A stretch of 64,000 bases of DNA from Serratia liquefaciens (GTDB lineage Bacteria; Pseudomonadota; Gammaproteobacteria; Enterobacterales; Enterobacteriaceae). The stretch's first letter is position 1; each line of letters begins with the position of its first letter. The translations under genes and the position numbers were made by a program. The notes beneath the pieces were generated by a model. That model did no database searches and was not told the origin of the DNA. It saw nothing but the letters and a program-made list of their open reading frames with translations. The stretch covers positions 1 through 64,000 of the forward strand of contig JAAXZN010000060.1 in assembly GCA_012719855.1 (NCBI GenBank), given 5' to 3'. Positions 29,246 to 41,621 of this stretch are shown one piece after another.

Positions 29246-30268
29246 TTAGTCCTTTCCGACTTTTCGTTCGACAGCTTTTAAGCGCTTGCTAATCTCATCG
29301 ATATTCATCACCAACGCAGCGGTTTTACGCCAAACTTTGTTGGGTTGTAACGGAATGCCCGAAGAGTATACCCCAGGTTCGGTGATTGGTCGCATAACCA
29401 TTCCCATTCCGGTGACAACAACCTTGTCGGCGATCTCCATGTGACCATTGATCACGCTGGCTCCACCGATCTGGCAGTAGCGGCCGATTTTCAGGCTGCC
29501 CGCCATGATAACACCGCCGGCAACGGCAGTATTGTCGCCAATCACAACGTTATGTGCAATCTGGCATTGGTTGTCGATGATAACACCATTCCCGATCTGG
29601 GTGTTATCCAACGCGCCACGGTCAATGGTGGTGCAAGCGCCGATTTCGACGCGATCGCCGATAATCACCGTGCCCAACTGAGGAATTTTAATCCAGTTGC
29701 CGCGTTCGTTGGCATAGCCGAAACCATCAGCACCAATCACGGTGCCCGATTGGATCAGACAGTGCTGACCGATCTCGACTTCATGATAAATCGTTACGTT
29801 CGCCCACAGACGCGTACCTGCGCCAATGCGTGCACGTTTGCCGATAAAACAGCCCGGGCCGATAACCACGTTATCGCCAAGTACGGCACCCGACTCGATC
29901 ACCACATTCGCACCGATGGCAACATGCTGCCCCAAAGTGGCTTCAGGTGAGATTACTGCGCTAGAGGCAATATCCTGGGCCGGAGACGGGGTGGTGTCCA
30001 TCAGTTGCGCCATGCGCGCGTAGGTCAGGTAAGGGTTTTTAACCACCAGCGCCGCAGAACGGCAGTGTGGTAAATCCGCTTCGGTAAGCACCACTGCGCT
30101 TGCCTGGCAGGAAGCCAGCTGCTCTTGATAGCGGCTGTTTGACAAAAACGTGATTTGGCCAGCCTGTGCCGAATGCATAGAAGCAATGCCGGTGATGACG
30201 AGATCGCCATCACCGTGCAATTGTGCATCCAACTGCTGCGCTAAATCAGCCAGTCGAATAGAAGGCAT
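29246..30268 (-). CDS. lpxD: UDP-3-O-(3-hydroxymyristoyl)glucosamine N-acyltransferase
   Basis: LpxD adds the second 3-hydroxyacyl chain (N-linked) in lipid A synthesis. The 340-aa protein has an N-terminal uridine-binding domain (about 1-100) followed by hexapeptide-repeat beta-helix; [19 protein letters not shown] carries the presumed catalytic histidine. It follows skp by 4 bp. Length 340 aa against 341 in E. coli. Confidence 0.97.
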   Translation of the reverse strand: MPSIRLADLAQQLDAQLHGDGDLVITGIASMHSAQAGQITFLSNSRYQEQLASCQASAVVLTEADLPHCRSAALVVKNPYLTYARMAQLMDTTPSPAQDIASSAVISPEATLGQHVAIGANVVIESGAVLGDNVVIGPGCFIGKRARIGAGTRLWANVTIYHEVEIGQHCLIQSGTVIGADGFGYANERGNWIKIPQLGTVIIGDRVEIGACTTIDRGALDNTQIGNGVIIDNQCQIAHNVVIGDNTAVAGGVIMAGSLKIGRYCQIGGASVINGHMEIADKVVVTGMGMVMRPITEPGVYSSGIPLQPNKVWRKTAALVMNIDEISKRLKAVERKVGKD

Positions 30269-30272
30269 GTTG

Positions 30273-30770
30273 TTATTTAACCTGTTTCAGCACGTCAGCA
30301 GTGATGTCTTTAGAAGAACCTGCGTAGGCAACGGCGTTAGCATCGATCACTACGTCGTAACCTTCTTTGCTGGCAACAGATTTCACAGCGTCCTGAATAC
30401 GGCTCAGGATTTTGTTACGCTCTTCCATCTGGCGGCGACGGTTGTCCTGCTCAAAAGCCTGGGCTTTCTGAGAGAACTGCTCGCGCTGTGCCATCACGTC
30501 TTTTTCGAGCTTGCTGCGATCGCCAGCTTTCATGGTAGCGCCATCACGCTGCAGACGTTGCATTTTGGTCTGAAGGCTACGCTCCATGTTCTGAAGCTCA
30601 CCCGCACGGCCTTTGAACTCGTTTTCCAGCTGTTTAGCTACGGTTTCACGAGCCGGCAACTGTTGGAAAATGCTGGAGACGTTAACTACAGCGATCTTAT
30701 CTGCTGCCTGAACGCCAGCTGAAGCAGCCATTGCTAAACCGAGGCCTGCGGCACACAACCACTTTTTCAC
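30273..30770 (-). CDS. skp: Periplasmic chaperone Skp (OmpH)
   Basis: Skp is a trimeric, jellyfish-shaped chaperone that holds unfolded outer-membrane proteins on their way to BamA. The 165-aa precursor has a signal peptide ending GVQA-ADK, then a long coiled-coil-forming helical region (about 45-120, rich in Gln/Glu/Lys) and a C-terminal [28 protein letters not shown] cap. GTG at 30770 is the start: AAGGAG is upstream and KKWL follows as in E. coli; the frame further upstream (to 30821) is not conserved. bamA lies directly upstream. Confidence 0.95.
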   Translation of the reverse strand: MKKWLCAAGLGLAMAASAGVQAADKIAVVNVSSIFQQLPARETVAKQLENEFKGRAGELQNMERSLQTKMQRLQRDGATMKAGDRSKLEKDVMAQREQFSQKAQAFEQDNRRRQMEERNKILSRIQDAVKSVASKEGYDVVIDANAVAYAGSSKDITADVLKQVK

Positions 30771-30928
30771 TATAAACTCCTTACCATCACCCATTTGTGT
30801 CATATGACACTTGAAGTACACAATCTGCCAGACTTATCCCGCAAAACAATGAGAATCATCTCTGTGTTTTAGCGGGCGCCTGGCATTTGCGATTCTTAAT
30901 AACTGCTTATGCCCAGAAGCTCGACCTG

Positions 30929-33331
30929 TTACCAGGTCTTACCAATGTTAAATTGGAACTGTTCGGACTTGTCGCCTTCGTATTTCTTGATCGGGTTGGC
31001 ATAAGAGAACACCAATGGCCCCAAAGGTGACATCCACTGCAAGGCGATACCGGCAGAAACGCGGATGTTGCTCGCTTTACTGTAGTCCGGAATATCGTAC
31101 ATGCTGGTCTGAGAATTCTGCCAGTTGGTATCCCATACGGTACCCGCATCCATGAACAGGGAAGTACGCACTGAGTTGGCGTATTTCTCGCTGATGAATG
31201 GCGTTGGCGTAATCAGCTCCATACTGGCGACGGCCATTGCGTTACCGCCGACAGCATCGTCTGAATTACAAATTTTTGCGCCATTGGTACAGCTATACGA
31301 GTTGGAATTGTAGTACGCCGCTTTTGGACCGATGGTGTTCGAACCGAAACCACGCACGGTGCTGGAGCCGCCGGCGTAGAAGTTCTCGTAGAACGGCATT
31401 TCCTTGCCGCCCAGACCATCTGCATAACCCAGACGGCCACGACCCAACAGCACCCAGGTGCGATCGTCGTTGATTGGGACGTATTGCACGCTGTCCAGCG
31501 TCAGCTTGTAGTATTCGTTATCCGACCCCGGAATGGTCACTTTACCATTCAGCGTAGTGCGGTTACCCGAAGTTGGGAAATACCCACGGTCCAGGTTGTT
31601 GTAGGTCCAACCCAGGTTCAGCGTGAAGTCATCCGCAGAGTAGCTGGCGCGGTCGGTCTTGTTCGGATCCAGGCCCATCGAGTCCAGATAACGCCACATG
31701 GCAACCTGCGGCTGCATGTTGGACAGGCCGTTATGCACGTAACCCAAACCGGTACGCAACGAGTTGTTTTCGTTGATTGGGAAGCCCAGAGTGCCGTCTA
31801 TACCGTAACTCTTGTTGGTATAGTCGGACAGGTCCGCATCGTCCGCTTTAAAGTCGTTGTAGAAGATACGCCCGCCCAAACTCACACCGTCAACGGTGAA
31901 GTACGGGTTGGTAACCGACAGCTCGGTGTAGGTTTGGTAGTCGTTCTTGGTGCCGCTGATACCGACGGAATAGCCGGTACCCAGCCAGTTGTCCTGCTGG
32001 ACCCCCGCCTGGAAGCTCACGCCGCTCTCGGTGCCGTAACCGACGCCGAAGTTGAAGGTACCGGTGTTGCGCTCTTTCACTTTGTAAGTGACGTCTACCT
32101 GATCCGCAGTGCCAGGCACGCGTTGGGTTTCCACATCTACCGTTTCAAAATAACCCAAACGGTTCAGACGTTCTTTACCCTGCTCGACCTGAGCGTTGCC
32201 CAGCCACGCACCTTCCATCTGACGCATTTCACGGCGCAGTACGGAGTCTTTACTGGTGTCGTTGCCTTCGAACTTGATGCGACGCACATAGAAACGGTTA
32301 CCCGCGTCGATGTTTACGTGCAGCTTCACGGTTTTATCCGCGTCGTTGATTTCAGGCTGCGTAGATACGCGCGGGTAGGCATAACCATAACGGCCCAACA
32401 TCGTTTTGATGTTGTCTTCCATTTTGGTGACTTTGCTGCCGTTATACAACTCACCCGGTTCAATCTTGGTCAACTGGGCGACTTCCGCCGAGTGGCCGGC
32501 AAGATTGCCGTTCACCATCACGCCGGTGAGCTTGTACTGCTCGCCTTCAGTGATGTTGATGGTGATGTAGATGCCTTTTTTATCCGGCGTCAGGCTGACC
32601 TGAGTCGAATCGATATTAAAGCGCGCGTAGCCGCGATCCAGATAGAAGCTGCGCAGGGTTTCAAGGTCACCCGCCAGCTTTTGTTTCTGGTATTTGCGAT
32701 CGCCAACCAGGTTCCACCACGGCACTTCATCACGCAGTTGGAAGCGTGAAATCAGCTCATCGTTAGTGAAGGCATGGTTGCCGACAATGTTGATTTGTTG
32801 AATCTTGGCGGAAACCCCTTCCGTGAACACCAGTTTCAGGTCGACACGGTTACGCGGCAACGGCGTGACAACGGCTTTCACCGAGGCGCTGTATTTACCG
32901 ACGCTGTAATAGAAGTCTTCCAGCCCTTTTTCAATGCTGGATATCGTGGTGCGGTCGAGCGCTTCGCCAACCCGAACGCCAGAGGCCTCCAGGTTTTGCT
33001 TGAGCATGTCATCCTTCACCGACTTGTTGCCGGAGAAAGTGATGCTGGCAATGGTAGGGCGTTCCTTAACCTGAACAATCAGCGTATTACCATCGCGCAG
33101 CACGCGAACGTCCTCGAAGTTGCCAGTGGCAAACAAGGCACGGATGGTATTACTGATATCATCGTCAGAGACGGTATCGCCTACGCGAACCGGCATGTTG
33201 AGTAACGCCGCACCGACGGCGACTCGCTGCAGGCCTTCGAAATGAATATCTTTCACTACGAACCCGTCTGCACCGTATACGGTGGCGCTGCCAAACAGCA
33301 GCGACGCTATGAGCAACTTTTTCATCGCCAT
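30929..33331 (-). CDS. bamA: Outer-membrane protein assembly factor BamA
   Basis: BamA is the core of the BAM complex, inserting beta-barrel proteins into the outer membrane; it is essential. A 20-residue signal peptide ends VYGA, five POTRA domains span about 21-420, and a 16-strand barrel follows. The C-terminal residue is tryptophan (QFNIGKTW), a classical beta-signal. The conserved lid-lock element [11 protein letters not shown] is seen (about 650-665). Length 800 aa (E. coli 810). It lies between rseP and skp. Confidence 0.98.
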   Translation of the reverse strand: MAMKKLLIASLLFGSATVYGADGFVVKDIHFEGLQRVAVGAALLNMPVRVGDTVSDDDISNTIRALFATGNFEDVRVLRDGNTLIVQVKERPTIASITFSGNKSVKDDMLKQNLEASGVRVGEALDRTTISSIEKGLEDFYYSVGKYSASVKAVVTPLPRNRVDLKLVFTEGVSAKIQQINIVGNHAFTNDELISRFQLRDEVPWWNLVGDRKYQKQKLAGDLETLRSFYLDRGYARFNIDSTQVSLTPDKKGIYITINITEGEQYKLTGVMVNGNLAGHSAEVAQLTKIEPGELYNGSKVTKMEDNIKTMLGRYGYAYPRVSTQPEINDADKTVKLHVNIDAGNRFYVRRIKFEGNDTSKDSVLRREMRQMEGAWLGNAQVEQGKERLNRLGYFETVDVETQRVPGTADQVDVTYKVKERNTGTFNFGVGYGTESGVSFQAGVQQDNWLGTGYSVGISGTKNDYQTYTELSVTNPYFTVDGVSLGGRIFYNDFKADDADLSDYTNKSYGIDGTLGFPINENNSLRTGLGYVHNGLSNMQPQVAMWRYLDSMGLDPNKTDRASYSADDFTLNLGWTYNNLDRGYFPTSGNRTTLNGKVTIPGSDNEYYKLTLDSVQYVPINDDRTWVLLGRGRLGYADGLGGKEMPFYENFYAGGSSTVRGFGSNTIGPKAAYYNSNSYSCTNGAKICNSDDAVGGNAMAVASMELITPTPFISEKYANSVRTSLFMDAGTVWDTNWQNSQTSMYDIPDYSKASNIRVSAGIALQWMSPLGPLVFSYANPIKKYEGDKSEQFQFNIGKTW

Positions 33332-33366
33332 CGTTGTTATGCGTTCTTCCTAACCTATCCCCGCCC

Positions 33367-34722
33367 CTAAAGGCGAGAAAAATCATTGAAAAGTGCAAGA
33401 CCCATTAAAAGCACCAACACGATCGAACCTATGCGGTAACTGTAGTCCTGTACTCGCTCGGAAACCGGCCCACCCTTCAGCTTTTCTATCGCCAGGAAGA
33501 GGAGATGCCCACCATCTAACACCGGTAATGGGAACAGGTTGATGATGCCCAGGTTGACACTGATCAACGCCAGGAACATCAAATAATACACTAACCCGAC
33601 CCCGGCTGACGCCCCTGCTCCCTGTGCAATCGAAATCGGGCCACTCAGGTTGTTCAGCTTCACATCACCGGTTATTAATTTACCCAGCATTTTGACCGTA
33701 AGGCTCATCAGCTGCCAGGTCTTGTCCCCAGCCTGATACAGCGCCGGGAAAGGTCCATACTGGCGAATCGTTTTATACTCGTCCGGCAGCGGCAACACCT
33801 TCGGAATGATGCCTGCAAAACCCACCGATTTGTCTTTTCCCACCGGCTTTGTATCCGGTATCAGCGTCAAAGACAAGGGGGCGCCGTTTCTTTCAACCTC
33901 TAAAACCAGCGGTTGCCCAGGGCCGTTGTGGATCCGTTTAACCAACGTTTGCCAACGACCCAATAGCTGACCGTCGACTTTAACGATCCTGTCCCCCGCT
34001 TGCAAACCCGCCTTTTGTGCCGCCGACCCCGGCTGCACTTCGGCAAGGACAGATTCTATCTGTGGACCGCGCGGAATAATACCCAGCGCAACCACGGGAT
34101 CCTGTTTGTCCGGCTCAAAATTCCACTGGCGCAAATCCAGAGTTTTGGTCACCACCTGAGAAGAGCCAAACGGTGCGATACCCACTTCGGTTTCCGCGTC
34201 GCCGATCTTCGCCACCAGCGCCAGACGAACTGATTCCCAATCAGGCGTTTCGATGCCGTCAACGGACTTAAGTTCCATTCCTGGCGAAATTTCAGCGTGG
34301 GCGGCAATCGACTGTGGGGATATTTCACCAATCACCGGACGGAAGCTGGGAACGCCGATAATAAATACCAGCCAGTAAGCAAGGATAGCAAACAGGAAGT
34401 TGGCGATAGGGCCGGCGCTGACGATAGCGGCGCGTTGCCACACGGTTTTGTTGTTAAATGCCTGATGGCGGAATTCCGGTGCAACCGAATCAACCCGCTC
34501 ATCGAGCATCTTCACGTAGCCGCCCAGCGGGATCAGGGCAATCACGTACTCCGTTCCCTGGCGGTCAGTACGGCGCCATAAGGCGCGGCCAAAACCGATG
34601 GAAAAGCGTTCTACACGGACGCCGCAGCGACGGGCTACCCAAAAGTGCCCGAACTCGTGCACGGTGATCAAAACACCGAGTGCAATAAGAAATGCGACTA
34701 AGTTCCAGAGCACGCTACCCAT
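33367..34722 (-). CDS. rseP: Site-2 regulated intramembrane protease RseP
   Basis: RseP cleaves the anti-sigma factor RseA after DegS, releasing sigma-E, and also removes signal peptides. Zinc metalloprotease of the inner membrane: HEFGH (His22, Glu23, His26) in the first helix, and the third ligand in LPVLDGGH near residue 402. Two PDZ domains lie in the periplasm (about 115-310). Length 451 aa. Located 28 bp after cdsA and 35 bp before bamA. Confidence 0.97.
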   Translation of the reverse strand: MGSVLWNLVAFLIALGVLITVHEFGHFWVARRCGVRVERFSIGFGRALWRRTDRQGTEYVIALIPLGGYVKMLDERVDSVAPEFRHQAFNNKTVWQRAAIVSAGPIANFLFAILAYWLVFIIGVPSFRPVIGEISPQSIAAHAEISPGMELKSVDGIETPDWESVRLALVAKIGDAETEVGIAPFGSSQVVTKTLDLRQWNFEPDKQDPVVALGIIPRGPQIESVLAEVQPGSAAQKAGLQAGDRIVKVDGQLLGRWQTLVKRIHNGPGQPLVLEVERNGAPLSLTLIPDTKPVGKDKSVGFAGIIPKVLPLPDEYKTIRQYGPFPALYQAGDKTWQLMSLTVKMLGKLITGDVKLNNLSGPISIAQGAGASAGVGLVYYLMFLALISVNLGIINLFPLPVLDGGHLLFLAIEKLKGGPVSERVQDYSYRIGSIVLVLLMGLALFNDFSRL

Positions 34723-34750
34723 AATCCCTTCACTCCCCGTCGTTGACGGA

Positions 34751-35599
34751 TTAAAACACTAACAGCATCAGGCAGGCAAATACAGGCACTGCTGCGGTCA
34801 GGCTGTCGATACGATCCAGTATACCGCCATGACCCGGTATCAAATGACCACTGTCTTTGATACCCGCTTCGCGTTTGAACATGCTCTCGGTAAGATCGCC
34901 TAGCACGGAAGCCAGTGCGGCAATCACCGAACAAATCAGTAAGGTGGTCGGCACGATATTCAACGGGGCATAACGGCCAAACAACCAGGATATCAGGGCC
35001 GAGGTAATCAGACCACCGATGAGCCCTTCCCAGGTTTTCCCCGGAGAAACTTTTGGCGCCAGCTTATGCTTGCCGAACAGTTTGCCGAACATGTAGGCGC
35101 CGGAATCCGCGCCCCAAACCAGCAACATCACATACAGCAGCCACCAGGCGCCGGTGAAGTGGTTTTGTTCATAGCCGAACTGACGCAACGACAGCATGCC
35201 CCAGAAGAACGGCACTATGGTCAGCAAGCCAAAAATCAGACGTATTGGACGCGAATTACGCCACAGCGCGGCAGACCCCGGATAAAACAGCACCAGCAGC
35301 AGCGCCGCCAACCACCAGGCCAATGACAGCCACAGCGGCCCGCCTACCTGAGGCAGGTGAACCGACTGGTGATAGGCCGGAATGCTGAGCATCATCAACG
35401 CCAGCAGGAGGCCGCACAATATCGCCAGCCAAATGCGCTGCGAGCGGGAGGTAAAACCGGCCAGTTGGCCCCACTCCCAGGCTGCCAGCATGCACACAGC
35501 CAGCGTGACCAGGGCAAAGCCCACCGGCGGCAGCAAGAACAACGCCGCGATAACAATCGGGATTAAAATCAGAGCCGTTATGAGGCGATACTTCAGCAA
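34751..35599 (-). CDS. cdsA: CDP-diglyceride synthetase
   Basis: CdsA makes CDP-diacylglycerol from phosphatidate and CTP, feeding all phospholipid synthesis. The 282-aa protein is a multi-span membrane enzyme (about eight helices) and ends with the family signature around [18 protein letters not shown], containing the catalytic/metal-binding Asp residues. It follows uppS by 9 bp, as in E. coli. Confidence 0.96.
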   Translation of the reverse strand: MLKYRLITALILIPIVIAALFLLPPVGFALVTLAVCMLAAWEWGQLAGFTSRSQRIWLAILCGLLLALMMLSIPAYHQSVHLPQVGGPLWLSLAWWLAALLLVLFYPGSAALWRNSRPIRLIFGLLTIVPFFWGMLSLRQFGYEQNHFTGAWWLLYVMLLVWGADSGAYMFGKLFGKHKLAPKVSPGKTWEGLIGGLITSALISWLFGRYAPLNIVPTTLLICSVIAALASVLGDLTESMFKREAGIKDSGHLIPGHGGILDRIDSLTAAVPVFACLMLLVF

Positions 35600-35608
35600 A
35601 AGTTCCCC

Positions 35609-36367
35609 CTAGGACGCATTGGCGCCGATAGGTGTTGTTCCCCCGAAGCGACGCTCGCGTTGTGCAAATGCATTCAGCGCACCTTCAAAGACAAGTTCAT
35701 CAAAATCAGGCCAGAGTACATCAGTAAAGTAAAGTTCGGCATAAGCAATTTGCCACAGCAAGAAGTTACTGATGCGGTGTTCACCGCCCGTGCGGATCAC
35801 CAGATCCACCGGTGACAGATCGCTCATGCAGACCCGCTCACCCAGTAATTCTTCGCTAATTTGATCCGGACGCAGAGAACCGTCCTTCACCTGCTCAGCC
35901 AGCTCCCTTACTCCCTGAATAATATCCCAACGGCCGCCGTAGTTGGCAGCAATGTTGAGCGTCAGGCCATCGTTATTTTCAGTCAGTTGCTCGGAGCGAC
36001 GGATCCGCTCTTGCAAACGCGCGCTGAAACGGCTGATATCGCCGATCACCCGCAGTCTGACGTTATGTTTATGCAGGCTTTTTACTTCGCTGTCCAAGGC
36101 ACGGACGAAAAGCTCCATGAGGGCGGAGACTTCCTGCACCGGACGGTTCCAGTTCTCGCTGCTGAAGGCATAAAGCGTGAGCGCATCTAAATGGTTGTTG
36201 GCGGCAAAACTGACCGCGCGACGAACCGATTTCACCCCTGCTTTATGACCGAAGACACGTAACTTACCCTGACGTTTAGCCCAGCGCCCGTTACCGTCCA
36301 TGATAATGGCAACATGCCGTGGCCCCAGAGTGGACGGATTAGCCTCTTGTTGATTTGCGGACGACAT
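35609..36367 (-). CDS. uppS: Undecaprenyl diphosphate synthase
   Basis: UppS (IspU) condenses FPP with eight isopentenyl diphosphates in cis to make the C55 carrier for peptidoglycan, LPS O-antigen and other glycans. The P-loop MDGNGRWAK (Asp24, Gly25, Arg28) and the C-terminal [15 protein letters not shown] are the family motifs. Length 252 aa. Upstream lies a leader with its own promoter and a hairpin terminator (see 36432-36591). Confidence 0.97.
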   Translation of the reverse strand: MSSANQQEANPSTLGPRHVAIIMDGNGRWAKRQGKLRVFGHKAGVKSVRRAVSFAANNHLDALTLYAFSSENWNRPVQEVSALMELFVRALDSEVKSLHKHNVRLRVIGDISRFSARLQERIRRSEQLTENNDGLTLNIAANYGGRWDIIQGVRELAEQVKDGSLRPDQISEELLGERVCMSDLSPVDLVIRTGGEHRISNFLLWQIAYAELYFTDVLWPDFDELVFEGALNAFAQRERRFGGTTPIGANAS

Positions 36368-36431
36368 AACTCGTACTTATTTCCTCAATAGAAATACAAC
36401 TGCCCTTCCGGAACATCAGGCCCTTACGCGC

Positions 36432-36556
36432 AAAAAAAGCCGTGTGCCCGACACGGCTTTTCAGTCTGCCCGGCGGCAGTCGGTAATTTCCGCTGCGCCG
36501 TTGGCGTTCGAGATATCAATCGGGCCAAAATTCAACGGTATAACCGCTGACAAGTG
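36432..36556 (-). ncRNA. Candidate small RNA or attenuated leader upstream of uppS
   Basis: Starting at a well-placed minus-strand promoter (TTGTTC 591-586, 17-bp spacer, TATAGT 568-563) a transcript of about 125 bases would end at an intrinsic terminator: AAAGCCGTGT (36436-36445), five-base loop, ACACGGCTTT (36451-36460) and a run of seven T on the minus strand (438-432). It ends 65 bases before the uppS start. Readthrough would give the uppS mRNA; termination would give a short RNA. It does not match a small RNA I recognise. Start position estimated. Confidence 0.5.
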
Positions 36557-36562
36557 GCGCAG

Positions 36563-36591
36563 ACTATATCACCTCAGCCGGGCCTGAACAA
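36563..36591 (-). promoter_or_regulatory. Promoter between dxr and uppS
   Basis: Minus-strand TTGTTC (36591-36586) and TATAGT (36568-36563) with a 17-bp spacer. It lies in the 278-bp dxr-uppS gap and would drive the leader and uppS onwards. Confidence 0.6.
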
Positions 36592-36645
36592 ACGGCCCCA
36601 CTGCGGCACGCGTAATTTGCGAACAAAATAAGATAAATGCCGTTA

Positions 36646-37842
36646 TCAGTTGCGCAGTGATTTAACCAACCCAACTGCAACCTCACGTGCCTGGCGATCT
36701 ATTTCTAAGACCGCATCAATGCAGGACGGTTCCTGCAGTGATAGCCGTTCGACCACTTTTTGGTTCACCGCCGCAATATCGGTAAAGCGAATCTGCTCCT
36801 GCAGGAAAGCCGCCACTGCTACTTCATTAGCCGCATTCAGTGCGGTGGTTGCCGCCTGCCCGGCGTCAAAGGCCTCGATGGCCAGATACAGGCAGGGATA
36901 ACGTTCCCGTTCAGGTTCGGCAAAGGTCAGCGAGCCGATACGGCAAAAATCCAACGCTTCCACGCCAGAGCTGACCCGCTGCGGGTAAGCCATAGCATGG
37001 GCGATCGGCGTGCGCATATCCGGCGTGCCCAACTGGGCCAGTACGCTGCCATCGGTGTAGCGCACCATCGAGTGGATCACCGACTGCGGATGCAGAATCA
37101 CTTCCATTTGTTCAGCCGAGGCGTTAAACAGCCAGCGGGCCTCAATATATTCCAGTCCTTTGTTCATCATGGTGGCGGAATCCACCGAGATCTTGCGCCC
37201 CATCGACCAATTGGGATGGGCGCAGGCCTGATCCGGCGTCATCGTGGCAAACTGTTCCAGTGGCGTGGTGCGGAACGGGCCGCCGGAACCGGTGAGCACG
37301 ATGCGCGACACACCATGACTGTCTAATGAAGAGTATCCCAACTGACGCTGAATGCTCTCAGGCAAACTCTGAAAAATGGCGTTATGCTCGCTGTCCAGCG
37401 GCAGCAACTGCGTCTGACTTTTTTGCACCGCGTCCATAAACAGGCGCCCACAGGTCACCAGCGACTCTTTGTTCGCCAGCAGCACCTGCTTGCCTGCGCG
37501 AATTGCCGCCAGCGTGGGTAGCAGCCCGGCAGCGCCGACGATGGCGGCGGTAACCTGATCAACGTCATCCAACGCCGCCAGTTCACAAGCGGCCTGCTCG
37601 CCTGCCATCACCTCGGTGGCAATGCCATTTTCCGCCAGCAGAATGCGCAGTTCACGCGCGGCGCCTTCGTCCGCCATCGCGGCATAGGCCGGACGAAATT
37701 CCATGCATTGCTGCGCCATAACCGCTACGTTGTGGCCGGCAACCAGCGCTTTAATCGCAAAAAGGTCGGGGTTTTCCCTGACCACGGCCAGGGTACTGGT
37801 CCCCACTGAGCCGGTGGAGCCAAGAATAGTCAGTTGCTTCAT
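36646..37842 (-). CDS. dxr: 1-deoxy-D-xylulose 5-phosphate reductoisomerase
   Basis: Dxr (IspC) makes 2-C-methyl-D-erythritol 4-phosphate, the first committed step of the MEP isoprenoid pathway, and precedes UppS metabolically. NADPH-binding [11 protein letters not shown] at the N-terminus and [12 protein letters not shown] (about 120-131); active-site loop [17 protein letters not shown]. Length 398 aa, as in E. coli. Transcribed with frr upstream but separated from it by a hairpin. Confidence 0.98.
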   Translation of the reverse strand: MKQLTILGSTGSVGTSTLAVVRENPDLFAIKALVAGHNVAVMAQQCMEFRPAYAAMADEGAARELRILLAENGIATEVMAGEQAACELAALDDVDQVTAAIVGAAGLLPTLAAIRAGKQVLLANKESLVTCGRLFMDAVQKSQTQLLPLDSEHNAIFQSLPESIQRQLGYSSLDSHGVSRIVLTGSGGPFRTTPLEQFATMTPDQACAHPNWSMGRKISVDSATMMNKGLEYIEARWLFNASAEQMEVILHPQSVIHSMVRYTDGSVLAQLGTPDMRTPIAHAMAYPQRVSSGVEALDFCRIGSLTFAEPERERYPCLYLAIEAFDAGQAATTALNAANEVAVAAFLQEQIRFTDIAAVNQKVVERLSLQEPSCIDAVLEIDRQAREVAVGLVKSLRN

Positions 37843-37950
37843 GAGCTCACTCTGAATAACTGTCTGATGAGATCGGAGGTGCTCCAGTGTGTAACCTTCG
37901 CCACCGCTTGTCCATGATCAATCAGCACGATGAAACGGGATCTGCGCCAC

Positions 37951-37981
37951 AAAAAACAAAGCGCCGCCCAGGCGACGCTTT
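37951..37981 (-). terminator. Terminator after frr
   Basis: AAAGCG-C-CGCC / GGCG-A-CGCTTT (37958-37981, one mismatch) with a two-base apparent loop, followed on the minus strand by a run of six T (37956-37951). It lies about 20 bp after the frr stop. Confidence 0.75.
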
Positions 37982-37999
37982 TTTTCTGCGCGATGCTGA

Positions 38000-38557
38000 T
38001 TAGAATTCCATCAGCTCTTTTTCTTTATCCGCCAGAGCGGCATCCAGAAGTTTGATGTAAGCATCGGTCAGCTTCTGCACATCGTCTTGCGAACGACGAT
38101 CTTCGTCTTCGCTGATTTCTTTGTCCTTCAGCAGCGCCTTAACTTTGTCGTTGGCGTCACGGCGTACGTTACGTACTGCCACACGGCCCTGCTCCGCTTC
38201 ATTGCGCACGACCTTGATCAGGTCTTTACGGCGCTCTTCGGTCAGAGGTGGCAGTGGAACACGGATCACGCTGCCGGCTGAACTTGGGTTCAGGCCCAGA
38301 TCAGACGCCATGATGGCCTTTTCTACCGCTGAACCCAGGGAGCGATCAAACAGGTTGATTGCCAGGGTACGGGAGTCTTCTACGGTCACGTTAGCCAGCT
38401 GACGCAGCGGCGTCGCAGAACCGTAGTATTCCACCATGATGCCGTCCAGGATGCTTGGAGAAGCACGGCCGGTACGGATCTTGCTGATTTGGTTTTTGAA
38501 TGCTTCTACGCTTTTTTCCATGCGTGAATCAGCATCTTTTCTGATTTCATTAATCAC
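38000..38557 (-). CDS. frr: Ribosome recycling factor
   Basis: RRF with EF-G splits post-termination ribosomes. The 185-aa protein shows the family start [20 protein letters not shown] and the conserved [15 protein letters not shown]; length equals E. coli RRF. Domain I is a three-helix bundle and domain II (about 31-104) a beta/alpha insert. Follows pyrH by 123 bp. Confidence 0.98.
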   Translation of the reverse strand: MINEIRKDADSRMEKSVEAFKNQISKIRTGRASPSILDGIMVEYYGSATPLRQLANVTVEDSRTLAINLFDRSLGSAVEKAIMASDLGLNPSSAGSVIRVPLPPLTEERRKDLIKVVRNEAEQGRVAVRNVRRDANDKVKALLKDKEISEDEDRRSQDDVQKLTDAYIKLLDAALADKEKELMEF

Positions 38558-38680
38558 GTTGCAAACCCTTGGAAGCTGGAGACTTGGCAGGCCATACCAC
38601 AGTATAGCCCGTGAATTTTACTCAAGGAGAGCGCATAACGCACAACGTTACCCGCTCCCGCTAAATCGGGCAGAACAGCC

Positions 38681-39406
38681 TTATTTGCTGATCAGCGTGC
38701 CTTCATTCTCACCCATCACCACCCGGCGCAGCGCACCCGGCTTGTTCATGTTGAATACGCGAATCGGCAGACCGTGATCGCGGGCCAGCGTAAACGCCGC
38801 CAGATCCATCACTTTCAGCTCGCGCTCCAGTACATCTTGATAGGTGATATGTTCGTACAGCGTTGCATCCGGATTTTTAACCGGATCAGCGGAGTATACA
38901 CCATCCACTTTAGTCGCTTTCAATACCACGTCCGCTTCGATCTCAATCCCGCGCAGGCATGCTGCAGAATCGGTGGTGAAGAACGGGTTGCCGGTACCGG
39001 CGGAGAAGATCACCACGCGGTTATTACGCAGCAGGCTGATCGCCTCGGCCCAGCTGTAGTTGTCGCACACGCCGTTCAACGGAATGGCGGACATCAGGCG
39101 GGCGTTCACATAGGCACGGTGCAGTGCATCACGCATAGCCAGGCCGTTCATCACGGTAGCCAGCATTCCCATGTGGTCGCCCACTACGCGGTTCATGCCG
39201 GCCTGCGCCAGGCCCGCGCCGCGGAACAGGTTACCGCCGCCAATAACTACACCGACCTGAATTCCCAGTTCGACCAGCTCTTTAACTTCCTGAGCCATGC
39301 GATCCAAAACGCTAGCGTCGATACCAAAACCTTCTGCGCCTTGCAGGGCTTCGCCACTCAGTTTGAGCAGAATACGCTGATATACGGGTTTTGCATTGGT
39401 TGCCAT
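38681..39406 (-). CDS. pyrH: Uridylate kinase
   Basis: PyrH phosphorylates UMP to UDP and is hexameric, activated by GTP and inhibited by UTP. Amino-acid kinase family; [11 protein letters not shown] near the N-terminus and [11 protein letters not shown] are the phosphate-binding motifs. Length 241 aa as in E. coli. Located between tsf and frr on the minus strand. Confidence 0.98.
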   Translation of the reverse strand: MATNAKPVYQRILLKLSGEALQGAEGFGIDASVLDRMAQEVKELVELGIQVGVVIGGGNLFRGAGLAQAGMNRVVGDHMGMLATVMNGLAMRDALHRAYVNARLMSAIPLNGVCDNYSWAEAISLLRNNRVVIFSAGTGNPFFTTDSAACLRGIEIEADVVLKATKVDGVYSADPVKNPDATLYEHITYQDVLERELKVMDLAAFTLARDHGLPIRVFNMNKPGALRRVVMGENEGTLISK

Positions 39407-39554
39407 GGTGTTCTGTCCTAAGAAGCAGTATTAGTATTGGGGATTTCAGCCGATGAAGTGCGCCTGTGCTGAGTATCATGCCACAGGGCCTGCCACCGGT
39501 GTAATTCTGGCTGGATAAAATGGAACCGCCAGACGGCGGCTCCATTAACAGTCA

Positions 39555-40406
39555 TTAAGACTGCTTGCTCATTGCAGCAACTTCAGCAGCAAAGTCATTT
39601 GCCGCTTTTTCGATGCCTTCGCCCACTTCGAAGCGGATGAAGTTAACAACGTCAGCGTTGTGCTCTTTCAGCACCTGGCCAACGGTTTTGCTTGGTTCGA
39701 TGACGAAAGGCTGACCGGTCAGAGAAACTTCGCCGGTGAATTTCTTCATGCGGCCTTCAACCATTTTCTCAGCGATTTCTTTCGGCTTGCCAGACTGCAT
39801 GGCGATGTCCAGCTGAACCTGGTACTCTTTTTCTACCACTTCAGCAGACACATCTTCAGGCTTAACAAATTCTGGCTTGCTCGCCGCAACGTGCATGGCG
39901 ATTTGCTTAACCAGCTCTTCGTCAGCGCCTTTAGCCGCGATCAGAACGCCGATACGTGCGCCGTGCAGGTAGCTGCCCAGCACTTCGCCTTCCAGGGAAG
40001 CCACGCGACGGATGTTGATGTTTTCACCGATTTTGGCAACCAGCGCTACACGTTCTTCTTCGAACTGTGCTTTCAACACTTCAACATCAGTGATTTTGCC
40101 TGCAACAGCAGCGTCCAGCACTTTGTCAGCGAATGCCTGGAAACCGGCATCTTTAGCAACGAAGTCAGTCTGGCAGTTTACTTCCAGGATCACGCCGTAG
40201 TTGCCTTCAATCTTGGTTTTGATCACGCCGTCAGCAGCTACGTTGCCTGCTTTTTTCGCCGCTTTGATCGCGCCAGATTTACGCATGTTTTCGATTGCCA
40301 GCTCGATGTCGCCGTTAGATTCGACCAGAGCTTTTTTGCAATCCATCATGCCAGCGCCAGTACGCTCGCGCAGTTCTTTTACCAGAGCAGCGGTAATATC
40401 AGCCAT
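39555..40406 (-). CDS. tsf: Elongation factor Ts
   Basis: EF-Ts is the guanine-nucleotide exchange factor for EF-Tu. The 283-aa protein has the N-terminal UBA-like domain ([19 protein letters not shown]), and the TDFVAK loop that contacts EF-Tu (around [10 protein letters not shown]). Cotranscribed with rpsB, 128 bp downstream, with a hairpin between. Confidence 0.98.
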   Translation of the reverse strand: MADITAALVKELRERTGAGMMDCKKALVESNGDIELAIENMRKSGAIKAAKKAGNVAADGVIKTKIEGNYGVILEVNCQTDFVAKDAGFQAFADKVLDAAVAGKITDVEVLKAQFEEERVALVAKIGENINIRRVASLEGEVLGSYLHGARIGVLIAAKGADEELVKQIAMHVAASKPEFVKPEDVSAEVVEKEYQVQLDIAMQSGKPKEIAEKMVEGRMKKFTGEVSLTGQPFVIEPSKTVGQVLKEHNADVVNFIRFEVGEGIEKAANDFAAEVAAMSKQS

Positions 40407-40459
40407 TTCTTTTTCCTCGGTTATCTCACGTAGAGACAGTTCTCATTCAGATAAGCAAA

Positions 40460-40479
40460 GGGGGCCAATAAAGGCCCCC
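40460..40479 (-). terminator. Intercistronic hairpin between rpsB and tsf
   Basis: GGGGGCC (40460-40466), loop AATAAA, GGCCCCC (40473-40479). A strong stem but no T-run on the minus strand (CTTTGC follows), so it should act as a partial attenuator or RNA-stability element between the two genes rather than a full terminator. Confidence 0.6.
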
Positions 40480-40534
40480 CTAACCAACATATTCAATACC
40501 TGGTTAATAAGGGCTCAGTGACGAGCTTGCCTTA

Positions 40535-41491
<957 letters not shown>

Positions 41492-41621
41492 CTTTTGTTG
41501 CCACCGTCGTCGTCGCCGAGAAATCAAATTTGGCAGCCTCAGGCGGGGCTGATACCATAAGAGACTGCTTCTTATTATTTCTTTCTGTTGTCGGCGAGCA
41601 CGACACCTGCGGACGAATTTC

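Noticed and set aside
31484..32749. 421-codon open frame antisense to bamA
   Set aside because: Mirror frame of a strongly conserved gene; no recognisable domain.
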